This document shows positions 1-8,294 of a stretch of 19,844 nt of DNA, piece after piece (positions within the stretch are counted from its first letter, which is position 1; every line of letters begins with the position of its first letter). Under the pieces are notes generated by a model. The model was not told the origin of the DNA. It ran no database searches and worked only from the letters and a program-made list of their open reading frames with translations. The stretch covers positions 1 through 19,844 of the forward strand of contig JASFME010000014.1 in assembly GCA_050117725.1 (NCBI GenBank), read 5' to 3'. A program made the translations under genes and the position numbers. Source of the DNA: JASFJH01 sp050117725. GTDB lineage: Bacteria > Pseudomonadota > Gammaproteobacteria > AKS1.

Positions 1-2034
1 CGCCTTGAGTAGCAGTTCGACATTGGCGTTGGATTTGGCCAGCGCCGTGACGCGTTCATCACCGGTATAGCGGATCACACCACCAGGGGGGCGGGCCGAC
101 AGACGGCCTGCCTCCATGCGCAGGCCATCCTTGCCAAGGACGAGCGGCAGGCTGCCATCGAGTGTGCCGGTGCCATACAGGCCTTCTTCGTGCTCGATCT
201 TGAGCAACGCGGTCAAATCCAGTCCCTCCACATGCAGAGTGAAGGGACTTTCGGCGCGGTTGAGATCCAGCACAGTGTCCTGCGTGCTGACCCTGCCACC
301 GAGCAGGTCGGCCACAAATGACCTGAGGCGGAAAACGGGTTTCTGGTTCGGCTCACGGCTGATAGTGCCCTGAATGTGGGTATCGTTGATCGCAACGCCC
401 GGGTTGAACTCGGCCAGGCGGATGCCGTTCGGTGAGGTGACTACGAGGGAGTCAGTACCCTGCAAGACCATATTGCCGGCAAGCCCCTTGAACGGAAATT
501 GTTGGTAGTATCCGTTCACGTCCTCGAGTTTCAGTGCACTGTGTTGCATGATGCGCAGCTTGCCATTCCCCGTGTCTTGCCAACGCAGTTCGGCCAGACC
601 ATTGACCATGCCGTCTGTGAAGCTGACCGGGAAGGGCCAGCGCTGTAGCAGCTTGCCGGGAATATTATGTGCGGCATCAAGTGAGACGGGTTGCAGTTCA
701 ATATCCGCCTTGCCGCGTTGCTGCCGCAGGTCGTGACTGGCCACGATAGCCATCGCAAGCTTGCCATCAGCGGCATGCACATTTGTCGCAGCCTTGATTT
801 CATCAGGTGTTGCCTGTAGCTGTGTGTGGACGCTGTCAAGCCGTAAGGTATTGTCAGGTAATGCGATGTCTATGTCAGTCAGATCCAGTTCTGCGCCGCC
901 ATGCCAGCCCTGCTTATCGCCAGCAAGACGTTGCAGTTTGATCATGCCACCCTTGCTATACACACCATAGGGAGGGTATAGCACTTCCGGCAGGGCAAGT
1001 TGCACACGTGCCGGCCCGCATTGCCAGCTTGCCCGGGTCACCAGATAGGCACAATTAATGTCATCTTTTACGAACAGTTGCACATCGGGCACCGACACTT
1101 CAGCGATGACTTGTTGTTGCGCCCGAATACTGAACGATTCCTTCAGTACGATGCCAAGTTGCCCTGCCTGGTAAGCAAGCGATACAGGGCCCCGGGCCTT
1201 ATGCCTGGCACCGGATAGCATGACATCAATATCAGCCTGCAAGCGGTCATCGACGGCAGTGTATTCAATAGAACCTTCAATCGTGAATGCATCGAATATC
1301 ACTGGCAGGGTTTGTTGTGGCAACCATTGCCGAGACAAGGCGCGTAACGTTGCCAGGTCTGCCCTGGTGCTGACCTTCGCACTGAGCCGGTCGCGTGTCA
1401 TTGACAGAGAATGACTGTCTAATGCAAGAAACGGCGTGGCTTCGGTGCCTTCCTGGATTGCCACTCGCAAGGCATTAGTGTGGTCCGCATTGACTTTGAG
1501 GTACAAAGGCGGGCGATCCCGTGCCGCCAGGCTGGCATCGAGCTGCAATTGTTCGGGCTTGCGTAAGGCACGCACCTGCAGGGCGATGGTTTCAATACCC
1601 TGTACAGCGTGAGGTAGTGTCACAGTAACGTGCTCGAGTTGCACGGAATGAAAAGGGACTGATGCCAACCAGTCGTCAGGCAAGGCGGGTGGGACGAACA
1701 GCATCGTTTGCCTGTGGGCCGGTAAAGCTGGAATTAACTGCAGTGTTTCGAGTGAGATAGTTTCAATTTCACCATGCAGCAGTTGCGAGAGTGAATACTC
1801 GAGTTGTAGTGCAGAGGCCTCGATCCGGACTGCCGGGTGCGACATATGGATTGCATTGATGCGTGACTGCGTCGGCGTAATGCTCTCGATGTTGATACTG
1901 ACATCACTGAAGCCGGCGTCACGAAGTTTGTATTCCAGTATGTAGCCGACTACATCGGGTAACCTGAATAACGCCACAAGTACCGCAGCAAGCAGTACAG
2001 TAAATGTGGCGACGATGATCCGGCGACGGCTCAT
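1..2034 (-). CDS. ydbH: YdbH-like AsmA-type envelope protein (3' end outside window)
   Basis: The frame is open from an ATG at 2034 down to base 1, so 678 codons are visible and the C-terminus is missing; E. coli YdbH is about 880 residues. Residues 1-25 are a short basic stretch (MSRRR) followed by one hydrophobic helix, as in an inner-membrane anchor. The rest is an extended, beta-rich sequence with no catalytic motif. The last 65 visible residues (DGSLPLVLG, then RLSARPPGGVIRYTGD) resemble the conserved C-terminal block of the YdbH family (Pfam 'dicarboxylate transport'). Family knowledge: YdbH is an AsmA-like bridge protein, partly redundant with TamB and YhdP, that moves phospholipid between the membranes. 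It usually sits upstream of the lipoprotein gene ynbE and of ydbL, which would lie left of base 1 here. No clear Shine-Dalgarno precedes the ATG; the gene is last in the visible leftward run. Family assignment is by pattern memory, not alignment. Confidence 0.82.
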   Translation of the reverse strand, partial: MSRRRIIVATFTVLLAAVLVALFRLPDVVGYILEYKLRDAGFSDVSINIESITPTQSRINAIHMSHPAVRIEASALQLEYSLSQLLHGEIETISLETLQLIPALPAHRQTMLFVPPALPDDWLASVPFHSVQLEHVTVTLPHAVQGIETIALQVRALRKPEQLQLDASLAARDRPPLYLKVNADHTNALRVAIQEGTEATPFLALDSHSLSMTRDRLSAKVSTRADLATLRALSRQWLPQQTLPVIFDAFTIEGSIEYTAVDDRLQADIDVMLSGARHKARGPVSLAYQAGQLGIVLKESFSIRAQQQVIAEVSVPDVQLFVKDDINCAYLVTRASWQCGPARVQLALPEVLYPPYGVYSKGGMIKLQRLAGDKQGWHGGAELDLTDIDIALPDNTLRLDSVHTQLQATPDEIKAATNVHAADGKLAMAIVASHDLRQQRGKADIELQPVSLDAAHNIPGKLLQRWPFPVSFTDGMVNGLAELRWQDTGNGKLRIMQHSALKLEDVNGYYQQFPFKGLAGNMVLQGTDSLVVTSPNGIRLAEFNPGVAINDTHIQGTISREPNQKPVFRLRSFVADLLGGRVSTQDTVLDLNRAESPFTLHVEGLDLTALLKIEHEEGLYGTGTLDGSLPLVLGKDGLRMEAGRLSARPPGGVIRYTGDERVTALAKSNANVELLLKA

Positions 2035-2110
2035 TGCGTGATTAGGGCTCTATGACACGGTTTTGTGCCATTGTAGCGCGTCAGGCATCACGAGGCACGG
2101 GCTGCCATAG

Positions 2111-2326
2111 TCAGGGGCCCTTACTGCCCAGGCGTTTAAGTTTGCGGTACAGTACCGGCCAACGATGGAATAGCTGCAATAACAACTGTCGACCGTGGTT
2201 CGAATGGTTCATGATTAATGGCACGCCGATCATGAGCAGGGGAATACCAATGGGAACGGGTAGCCAGAATGTGATTAGCCCGCCAACGATCGAGATGCTG
2301 CCCAGACTGATATAAATCCATTTCAT
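2111..2326 (-). CDS. Small two-helix membrane protein, unknown function
   Basis: This 71-residue protein has two hydrophobic segments (about residues 3-20 and 24-39) joined by a Pro-rich turn (LPVPIGIP), and a basic tail rich in Arg and Lys. This resembles the small PGPGW-type putative transmembrane proteins common in proteobacteria, though the exact PGPGW motif is absent. An AGGTG sequence a few bases upstream of the ATG can serve as ribosome binding site. It lies 57 bp after the M23 peptidase gene and 76 bp before the YdbH-like gene, all leftward, so co-transcription is likely. A role near the envelope is only inferred from its neighbours. An overlapping frame starting at 2333 lacks these membrane features and was not chosen. 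Confidence 0.7.
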   Translation of the reverse strand: MKWIYISLGSISIVGGLITFWLPVPIGIPLLMIGVPLIMNHSNHGRQLLLQLFHRWPVLYRKLKRLGSKGP

Positions 2327-2383
2327 AGCACACCTGCCACTATGCAGGGTGACATCCGCGTATTGCAGGAATATGAAATGCTA

Positions 2384-3214
2384 TTAGCGGGTTTGGTCCT
2401 CGGTATCCAGGAATAACAGGGGATCAACGCGGGTGTTGTTGAGACTGACTGACCAGTGCAGATGGGCACCGGTGACGCGGCCGGTCTTGCCGACCTCGCC
2501 GATGATCTCACCGCGTTTGACGGCCTGACCGGCTTTTACGCCAATCTTGTGCATGTGGCAGTACATACTGACCAGGCCCTGGCCATGATCGATGAACACG
2601 GTATTGCCGTTGAAGAAGTAATCACCGGTTTCGACGACGATACCATCGGCCGGTGACTTGATCGGTGTGCCCTGTGCCGCGGCGATATCCAGGCCGCTGT
2701 GTGGCTTGCGTGGTTGTTCATTGAAGAAACGGCGCAGGCCGAACGGGCTGCTGAACGGGCCTTCAACCGGTTTGTCGAATGTGGTGTTGATGTCCCGCGC
2801 GTCACGAAAGGTTTTGAAGGCCTTGATGATATGCCGCTTGTCGTCGCGGATACGCTTCAGATCCTCGGCATTCGGGTAGACATGGCGTTTGTTCTTCACC
2901 GTCAGGCGTTGTTCTTTGTACTTTTTGTCACGCACATTGAAACGGATTGTGTAGGACGGCGGGTTGTGTTCTTTTATGGCGAGTTCATGTGCGCCGATCT
3001 TCGCGCTTAACGGGATACCGACCACGGCATGCCAGCTGCCATTTTCCCGCAACACCATGACGCGGCGATCCCGGTAGCTCACACGTGGCGGCGTATCGTT
3101 GTTCAGTTTCAAATCGATGACCGCAACACCGCCCGGCACGGCCGCATGCGTCGGCAGGGCCTGTGCAGCAGCGGATGCAAGCAGCAAGGCAAACAGTGCA
3201 AGCAGGTTTTTCAT
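2384..3214 (-). CDS. Periplasmic M23 (LytM-type) zinc metallopeptidase
   Basis: This 276-residue protein has a signal peptide (residues 1-19, cleavage after AQA or nearby), an N-terminal beta domain of the kind preceding many M23 peptidases (about 25-110), a linker helix, and a complete LytM domain (about 150-270). Zinc ligands H172 and D176 (HSGLD) and H253 of the HLH motif are present, as are catalytic histidines H220 (MYCHM) and H251. It should therefore be an active peptidoglycan endopeptidase, not a degenerate NlpD/EnvC-type activator. Its ATG overlaps the xseA stop by 4 bases (ATGA), indicating translational coupling. An M23 gene next to xseA fits gene orders I recall from gammaproteobacteria. 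The exact peptide bond cut cannot be told from sequence. Confidence 0.93.
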   Translation of the reverse strand: MKNLLALFALLLASAAAQALPTHAAVPGGVAVIDLKLNNDTPPRVSYRDRRVMVLRENGSWHAVVGIPLSAKIGAHELAIKEHNPPSYTIRFNVRDKKYKEQRLTVKNKRHVYPNAEDLKRIRDDKRHIIKAFKTFRDARDINTTFDKPVEGPFSSPFGLRRFFNEQPRKPHSGLDIAAAQGTPIKSPADGIVVETGDYFFNGNTVFIDHGQGLVSMYCHMHKIGVKAGQAVKRGEIIGEVGKTGRVTGAHLHWSVSLNNTRVDPLLFLDTEDQTR

Positions 3215-4566
3215 GCGTCAGATTTATCCTTTACTTCGGCACGTAGCCGACCCTTGTGTAACTGTGCCTCGATCGTATCGCCGATGGCAACCCCGGCCAC
3301 ATCCCGTACCAGCTTGCCCTGTTCGTCGCGCACAATTGCGTAGCCGCGGCCGAGGGTCGCCAGCGGGCTGACCGCATCGAGCGTATGTGCAAGCTGTGCG
3401 AGACGCCTGTCGGCCGTGGTCAGGGTATGCTGACAGGCGCGCGCCAGTCGTTTGCCCAGTGCCTGTTGCTGCATACGGTACTGTCCAAGACGGTGAGCCG
3501 GCGTGTGCTGTTGCAAACGTGCCTGCAGGGTCGCGAGTTGTTGTCGCGTGTGCCTGGCCCGTTGTCGCCAACCGTGTTGCAGGCGTTGTTCAAGTTCATC
3601 GAGGCGTTGCGCGATGGTTTGCAGGCGACGCCCCGGGTGTTGCAGACGCTTACGCAGACTGTCGAGGTGACGACGGTGCAGGCGCAATTGTTGCTGCATG
3701 CGTTGCGCGAGCCGGTCTTGTTGCGCGCGTACACCCTGTAACAAGGCATGCGTGTCCGGGCTGACCAGTTCGGCGGCGGCCGACGGGGTGGGAGCACGCA
3801 CATCGGCGACAAAGTCGGCAATCGTGAAATCAATCTCGTGGCCGACGCCACAGACGATGGGCAGGGTCGATTCATACACGGCGCGGGCCACGACTTCTTC
3901 GTTGAATGCCCACAGGTCTTCGAGGGAGCCGCCGCCACGGGCCAGGATCAGGACATCACATTCGCTGCGCTGGTTGGCCAGCGCAATCATGTTGGCGATT
4001 TGCTGTGCCGCGCCTTCACCCTGAACCGGCACGGGATAGATGACCACGGGCAGGGCCGGGTAGCGCCGTTGCAGGACATGCAGGATATCGCGCACCGCCG
4101 CGCCAGTGGCCGAGGTGATGACGCCGACCTGTTTCGGGAAGGCCGGCAGCGGCTGTTTGTGCTCTGGCGCAAACAGGCCCTGGGCATCGAGCCTGGCCTT
4201 GAGCTGGTCGAAGGCGCGGCGCAGGGCGCCATCCCCGGCCGGCTCCATGTGTTCGACGATGAGCTGGTACTCGCCGCGCGCCTCATACAACCCGATACTG
4301 GCGCGGATCAGCACCAGCATGCCGTTTTCCGGTACGAAATCGACGAGCCGGTTACGCATGCGGAACATCGCGCAGCGCACCTGGGCCTTCGCGTCCTTCA
4401 GAGAAAAATACAGGTGGCCCGAGGCCGGCCGCGCCAGGTTCGAGATTTCACCTTCGACCCACAGCAGGGGGAAACTGCCTTCGAGGACCTGTTTCACCTC
4501 GCGGTTTAACTGCGAAACGGTCAGAACATCACGCCGTGGTGCGGTCATCGCATTCATAATCGCCAT
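3211..4566 (-). CDS. xseA: Exodeoxyribonuclease VII large subunit
   Basis: This 451-residue protein is the large subunit of exonuclease VII, which with several XseB subunits degrades single-stranded DNA to oligonucleotides. The N-terminal OB-fold is clear (LTVSQLNREVK, then WVEGEISNLARPASGHLYFSLKD cut here as two motifs: WVEGEISN and GHLYFSLKD). The catalytic core carries GVITSATGAAVRDI, ARGGGSLEDLWAFN and GVGHEIDFTIADFVADVRAPTP-type signatures (positions about 150-270). A Gln/Arg-rich coiled-coil region (about 275-385) precedes the closing LGRGYAIV segment. Length matches the family. Several in-frame ATGs (4566, 4557, 4548) are possible starts, none with a strong Shine-Dalgarno; the longest is given. 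The stop overlaps the M23 start. xseB is not in the window. Confidence 0.97.
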   Translation of the reverse strand: MAIMNAMTAPRRDVLTVSQLNREVKQVLEGSFPLLWVEGEISNLARPASGHLYFSLKDAKAQVRCAMFRMRNRLVDFVPENGMLVLIRASIGLYEARGEYQLIVEHMEPAGDGALRRAFDQLKARLDAQGLFAPEHKQPLPAFPKQVGVITSATGAAVRDILHVLQRRYPALPVVIYPVPVQGEGAAQQIANMIALANQRSECDVLILARGGGSLEDLWAFNEEVVARAVYESTLPIVCGVGHEIDFTIADFVADVRAPTPSAAAELVSPDTHALLQGVRAQQDRLAQRMQQQLRLHRRHLDSLRKRLQHPGRRLQTIAQRLDELEQRLQHGWRQRARHTRQQLATLQARLQQHTPAHRLGQYRMQQQALGKRLARACQHTLTTADRRLAQLAHTLDAVSPLATLGRGYAIVRDEQGKLVRDVAGVAIGDTIEAQLHKGRLRAEVKDKSDA

Positions 4567-4613
4567 GATAGCGGATTGTATTTGACGGGTCTCGTCGCTG
4601 CGCAGGTGGCAAT

Positions 4614-4641
4614 AAAAAAGGCCGGGCAGTCGCCCGGCCTT
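4614..4641 (-). terminator. Intrinsic terminator of the small leftward gene
   Basis: A perfect 10-bp stem (4618-4627 with 4632-4641, arms AAGGCCGGGC and GCCCGGCCTT, loop 4628-4631) is followed on the minus strand by a run of six U (4614-4619, overlapping the stem foot). It lies about 30 bp past the stop of the SoxXA-binding-like gene and insulates it from xseA. Confidence 0.9.
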
Positions 4642-4672
4642 CGCACACTATCCCGTGGAGGAATAGAGGGTA

Positions 4673-4978
4673 TCAGTGGAGACTGGCATGTGAAGCGCTT
4701 TTCTCAGCCATAGCCTGGGACTTGCCCATTTCGCCCTGGCGTTTGGCCTTACCTGCCAGTTTCTGGGCAGTTTCATAATCACCCTTCTTGTAGGCTTTCT
4801 TGGCCTTGCCGATCATCTTGAAGGTGTCACGCCATTCACCACCAACTTTCTGGGCGGCAACCGTGGCATTGACGGCATCATTGATCGTCGCGGCAGCAGA
4901 TTTCTTGTCAGCGGCGCTGGCAGACAGGGATGTAGCAGCAAACAGGGTGGCAGCTGCCAAAATGGCAAATTTATTCAT
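4673..4978 (-). CDS. Small periplasmic helical protein, SoxXA-binding protein-like
   Basis: This 101-residue exported protein has a clear Sec signal peptide (residues 1-22, ending LSASA) and a short mature domain of amphipathic helices rich in Ala, Lys and Gly, with WRDT (49-52), KKGDYETAQKLAGKAKRQGE (65-84) and a His near the C-terminus. The pattern of a conserved Trp followed by a GDY..A..LA.KAK helix recalls the SoxXA-binding (SoxK/SAXB) proteins of sulfur oxidisers, in which it helps SoxXA cytochromes; that match is from memory and moderate. The start is set at 4978 because a strong GGAGGAG (4987-4993) sits 8 bases upstream; a frame extending 14 codons further has no such site. It is monocistronic, divergent from guaB, and has its own terminator. 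No sox genes are in the window. Confidence 0.85.
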   Translation of the reverse strand: MNKFAILAAATLFAATSLSASAADKKSAAATINDAVNATVAAQKVGGEWRDTFKMIGKAKKAYKKGDYETAQKLAGKAKRQGEMGKSQAMAEKSASHASLH

Positions 4979-5040
4979 TACTTGTTCTCCTCCGGAGTAT
5001 GTACCCGTTTTTGAGTACAAATCGTTATGTTTTTATGTCT

Positions 5041-5060
5041 GGCGGGCAAAAATACCCGCC
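5041..5060. other. Short inverted repeat in the divergent leader region
   Basis: GGCGGG (5041-5046) and CCCGCC (5055-5060) flank an 8-base A/T-rich loop. On the minus strand this would form a hairpin in the leader of the small periplasmic gene. No U tract follows on either strand, so it is not a standard terminator. It could be a leader hairpin or an operator. Confidence 0.4.
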
Positions 5061-5088
5061 ATTTCGTCGACATCCATAGGCTACCGAG

Positions 5089-5117
5089 TTTACCGGGCCC
5101 GCGTCAAACTCTATAAT
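5089..5117 (+). promoter_or_regulatory. Putative sigma70 promoter of guaB
   Basis: TTTACC (5089-5094) and a perfect TATAAT (5112-5117) are separated by 17 bases, the optimal spacing. Transcription would start near 5124, leaving a leader of about 60 bases before the guaB ATG at 5183. A TTGACA at 5128-5133 has no -10 partner and was not used. Confidence 0.65.
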
Positions 5118-5182
5118 TATTCCCTTATTGACACGGGTTGCCGGCCAGCGTGCCGACGCCCCTCAGCCACTGGATTGCCTGC

Positions 5183-6643
5183 ATGCGGATTATCGAAGAA
5201 GCCCTTACATTTGATGATGTTTTACTCGTTCCGGCCCACTCCACGGTTTTGCCGAAAGAGGTCAGCCTGGCGACGAGGCTGACCCGGGATATCACCCTGA
5301 ATATCCCGCTGGTCTCGGCTGCGATGGATACCGTCACCGAGGCCCGCCTGGCGATTGCCATGGCCCAGGAGGGCGGGATAGGCATTGTCCACAAGAATAT
5401 GACCCCGGCCGAGCAGGCCGACGAGGTCCGCAAGGTGAAGAAATTTGAAAGCGGGGTGATCAAGGACCCGATCACGGTGTCACCGGACCTGACTATCAAG
5501 GAACTCATTGATTTAACTATACAAAACAGGATTTCCGGGGTGCCGGTCGTGGATCGCGGCGAACTGGTCGGGATTGTCACAAGCCGTGACCTGCGTTTCG
5601 AGACTCGTCTGGATGCGCCGGTCAAGACCATCATGACGCCGAAGGACAAGCTCATCACCGTGCGTGAAGGCGCCAGCCGTGACGAGGTGGTCAGCCTGCT
5701 GCACAAGCATCGTATCGAGAAGGTGCTCGTCGTCAACGATGATTTCGAACTGAAGGGCCTGATCACGGTCAAGGACATCCAGAAGGCCACCGAGAAGCCG
5801 TATGCCAGCAAGGACGAGCAGGGCCGCCTGCGCGTCGGTGCGGCCGTGGGCGCAGCACTGGACGACGAGCGTGTCCACTCCCTGGCCGAGGCCGGTATCG
5901 ATGTGATCGTCGTGGATACGGCACATGGTCACTCACAGGGCGTACTCGACAAGGTCAGGTGGGTGAAGCAGACCTACCCGGATGTGCAGGTGATCGGCGG
6001 TAATATCGCCACCGCGGCGGCGGCCGCAGCGCTGCGCGATGCCGGCGCGGATGCGGTCAAGGTCGGTATCGGCCCGGGCTCAATCTGTACCACACGTATC
6101 GTCGCCGGGATTGGCGTGCCACAGATCACGGCGGTCTCCAATGTGGCCCGGGAACTGGCCAAGAGTGGCGTACCGCTCATTGCCGATGGCGGTATCCGCT
6201 TCTCCGGTGATGTCTCCAAGGCGCTCGCAGCAGGCGCCTACAGTGTCATGATGGGTGGCCTGTTTGCCGGCACCGACGAGGCGCCAGGTGAAGTCGAATT
6301 ATTCCAGGGGCGCTCCTACAAGTCATACCGGGGTATGGGATCACTCGGTGCAATGGGAGAGAAGGAAGGTTCCAGTGACCGCTACTTCCAGGAAAGTACA
6401 GAAAAGGAAAAGCTCGTCCCGGAGGGTATCGAGGGCCGCGTACCGTACAAGGGCACGCTGCTTAACATCATTCACCAGTTGCTCGGTGGTATACGTGCCA
6501 GCATGGGTTACACCGGTTGTGCCAGTATGGACGAGATGCGCACCAAGCCCGAGTTTGTAAGGGTGACCAACGCGGGCATGCGGGAAAGTCATGTACATGA
6601 TGTGACGATCACGAAAGAAGCGCCGAATTACAGAGCGGAATAA
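5183..6643 (+). CDS. guaB: IMP dehydrogenase
   Basis: This 486-residue enzyme oxidises IMP to XMP with NAD+, the committed step of guanine nucleotide synthesis, in the cytoplasm. The N-terminus MRIIEEALTFDDVLLVPAHS is typical, so the start is set at 5183 and not at the upstream in-frame ATG 5138, which would add 15 atypical residues. Two CBS domains lie at about 92-146 and 150-205, inserted into the TIM barrel. The catalytic loop GPGSICTTR places the nucleophile at C302; the phosphate-binding ADGGIRFSGD and GGLFAGTDE motifs and the flap (EGIEGRVPYKG) follow. Length equals the usual bacterial enzyme. No good Shine-Dalgarno is seen. guaA follows 69 bp downstream with a hairpin between them. Confidence 0.99.
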   Translation: MRIIEEALTFDDVLLVPAHSTVLPKEVSLATRLTRDITLNIPLVSAAMDTVTEARLAIAMAQEGGIGIVHKNMTPAEQADEVRKVKKFESGVIKDPITVSPDLTIKELIDLTIQNRISGVPVVDRGELVGIVTSRDLRFETRLDAPVKTIMTPKDKLITVREGASRDEVVSLLHKHRIEKVLVVNDDFELKGLITVKDIQKATEKPYASKDEQGRLRVGAAVGAALDDERVHSLAEAGIDVIVVDTAHGHSQGVLDKVRWVKQTYPDVQVIGGNIATAAAAAALRDAGADAVKVGIGPGSICTTRIVAGIGVPQITAVSNVARELAKSGVPLIADGGIRFSGDVSKALAAGAYSVMMGGLFAGTDEAPGEVELFQGRSYKSYRGMGSLGAMGEKEGSSDRYFQESTEKEKLVPEGIEGRVPYKGTLLNIIHQLLGGIRASMGYTGCASMDEMRTKPEFVRVTNAGMRESHVHDVTITKEAPNYRAE

Positions 6644-6654
6644 TAACAATATTC

Positions 6655-6680
6655 ACGGCCCGCACGCAGCGGGCCGTTTT
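6655..6680 (+). terminator. Hairpin with short U tract between guaB and guaA
   Basis: A 9-bp perfect stem ACGGCCCGC (6655-6663) / GCGGGCCGT (6669-6677) with a 5-base loop is followed by TTT and then GATTATT. It resembles an intrinsic terminator with a short U tract, so it may end only part of the guaB transcripts. No separate strong promoter is visible before guaA. Confidence 0.6.
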
Positions 6681-6712
6681 GATTATTAACCTGATTAACA
6701 GGAAGACCACTT

Positions 6713-8290
6713 TTGAGCCAGAACATACACGCCGATCGCATTCTTATCCTTGATTTCGGTTCTCAGTACACGCAGCTCATCGCACGTCGTGTGCGCGAGG
6801 CCGGCGTGTACTGTGAGATCCATCCCTGGGATATGCAAGCCAGTTATCTCGACGAGTTCAAACCGAAGGGCATCATCCTGTCCGGGGGGCCGGAAACGGT
6901 GACCGCCGAGAACCCGCCGCGAGCCGCGCAGGAGATCTTCGAATATGGTGTGCCGGTGTTCGGTATTTGCTACGGCATGCAGACCATGGCCGCGCAACTT
7001 GGCGGCAAGGTAGCCACTTCCGCGCACCGCGAATTCGGTTATGCGCAGGTGCGCGCGCGGGGTCACTCCGGCTTGTTGCGTGATATCGAGGATCACAGCA
7101 GTCCTGAAGGTTATGGCCTGCTCGATGTCTGGATGAGCCATGGCGATCGGGTTGACGAGTTGCCGGAAGGATTCAGCGTCATAGCCGAAACCGACAATGC
7201 ACCGCTGGCGGGCATGGCCGATGAGGCACGCAAGTTTTACGGTGTGCAGTTTCACCCGGAAGTGACCCATACAAAGCAGGGCCAGCGCATCATCGAACGC
7301 TTCGTGCACACGATCTGTGGCTGCGGCAACCTGTGGACGCCGGGCAATATTGCTGAAGACAGTATCACGGCGGTACGCGAACAGGTTGGTGACGGCAAGG
7401 TCGTGCTGGGGTTGTCCGGTGGTGTTGATTCGTCGGTAGTGGCGGCGATGTTGCACAAGGCGATTGGTGATCAGTTGACTTGCGTGTTCGTCGATAACGG
7501 CCTGCTGCGTTACAGGGAAGGTGACCAGGTCATGGCGACTTTTGCCCAGCACATGGGGGTGAAGGTAATCCGCGTCGATGCCGAGCAGCGTTTCCTCAAT
7601 GCGCTCAAGGATGTCTCTGATCCGGAAGCAAAGCGCAAGGTCATCGGCAACCTGTTCATCGATATTTTCGAAGAAGAAGCAATAAAACTGGAGGGTGTGA
7701 ATTTCCTCGCGCAGGGCACAATCTACCCGGATGTGATCGAGTCGGCCGGCTCGAAGACCGGCAAGGCGCATGTGATCAAGTCACACCATAACGTCGCCGG
7801 TCTGCCGGACTACATGAAGCTGGAACTCGTCGAGCCGCTACGTGAGCTGTTCAAGGACGAGGTGCGCAAGATTGGTGTTGAACTCGGCCTGCCTGCCGAT
7901 ATGATTTACCGCCATCCCTTCCCGGGCCCGGGGCTCGGCGTGCGTATCCTTGGTGAAGTGAAAAAGGAATACGCCGATATCCTGCGCCTGGCAGACGATA
8001 TCTTTATCTCCGAACTGCGCAAGCATGACCTGTATGACAAGGTCAGCCAGGCCTTTGCCGTGTTCCTGCCAGTCAAGTCGGTCGGTGTCATGGGTGATGG
8101 CCGTCGCTACGACTACGTGGTAGCGCTGCGTGCCGTGGAAACCATCGATTTCATGACCGCACGCTGGGCACACCTGCCGTACGAATTCCTCGACCACGTG
8201 TCACGCCGTATCATTAACGAGATCGATGGTATTACACGTGTGACCTATGACATATCCGGCAAGCCGCCGGCAACCATCGAGTGGGAATGA
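6713..8290 (+). CDS. guaA: GMP synthase (glutamine-hydrolysing)
   Basis: This 525-residue protein, the same length as E. coli GuaA, converts XMP to GMP using ATP and glutamine. The class I amidotransferase domain (about 1-200) carries the triad C86 (GICYGMQ), H181 and E183 (QFHPEV), at the E. coli positions. The ATP pyrophosphatase domain starts with the P-loop GLSGGVDSS (233-241). The C-terminal dimerisation domain ends with the family-typical IDGITRVTYDISGKPPATIEWE segment (last 22 residues). Translation starts at a TTG (6713-6715), supported by AGGAAG (6700-6705) at good spacing and by the family-typical N-terminus; no in-frame ATG lies close by. It is last in the guaBA pair. Confidence 0.99.
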   Translation: MSQNIHADRILILDFGSQYTQLIARRVREAGVYCEIHPWDMQASYLDEFKPKGIILSGGPETVTAENPPRAAQEIFEYGVPVFGICYGMQTMAAQLGGKVATSAHREFGYAQVRARGHSGLLRDIEDHSSPEGYGLLDVWMSHGDRVDELPEGFSVIAETDNAPLAGMADEARKFYGVQFHPEVTHTKQGQRIIERFVHTICGCGNLWTPGNIAEDSITAVREQVGDGKVVLGLSGGVDSSVVAAMLHKAIGDQLTCVFVDNGLLRYREGDQVMATFAQHMGVKVIRVDAEQRFLNALKDVSDPEAKRKVIGNLFIDIFEEEAIKLEGVNFLAQGTIYPDVIESAGSKTGKAHVIKSHHNVAGLPDYMKLELVEPLRELFKDEVRKIGVELGLPADMIYRHPFPGPGLGVRILGEVKKEYADILRLADDIFISELRKHDLYDKVSQAFAVFLPVKSVGVMGDGRRYDYVVALRAVETIDFMTARWAHLPYEFLDHVSRRIINEIDGITRVTYDISGKPPATIEWE

Positions 8291-8294
8291 ACCA

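Noticed and set aside
3748..4509. A 253-codon open frame opposite xseA
   Set aside because: Shadow of xseA; composition rich in Asp, Gly and Arg with no recognisable domain.
5128..5133. TTGACA as an alternative guaB -35
   Set aside because: Bases 5151-5156 at the right spacing (TGCCGA) do not resemble a -10; the TTTACC-TATAAT pair upstream is better.
6695..7771. A 358-codon open frame opposite guaA
   Set aside because: Antisense shadow of a GC-rich gene; lies wholly over a complete, conserved guaA and has no ribosome binding site or family motif.
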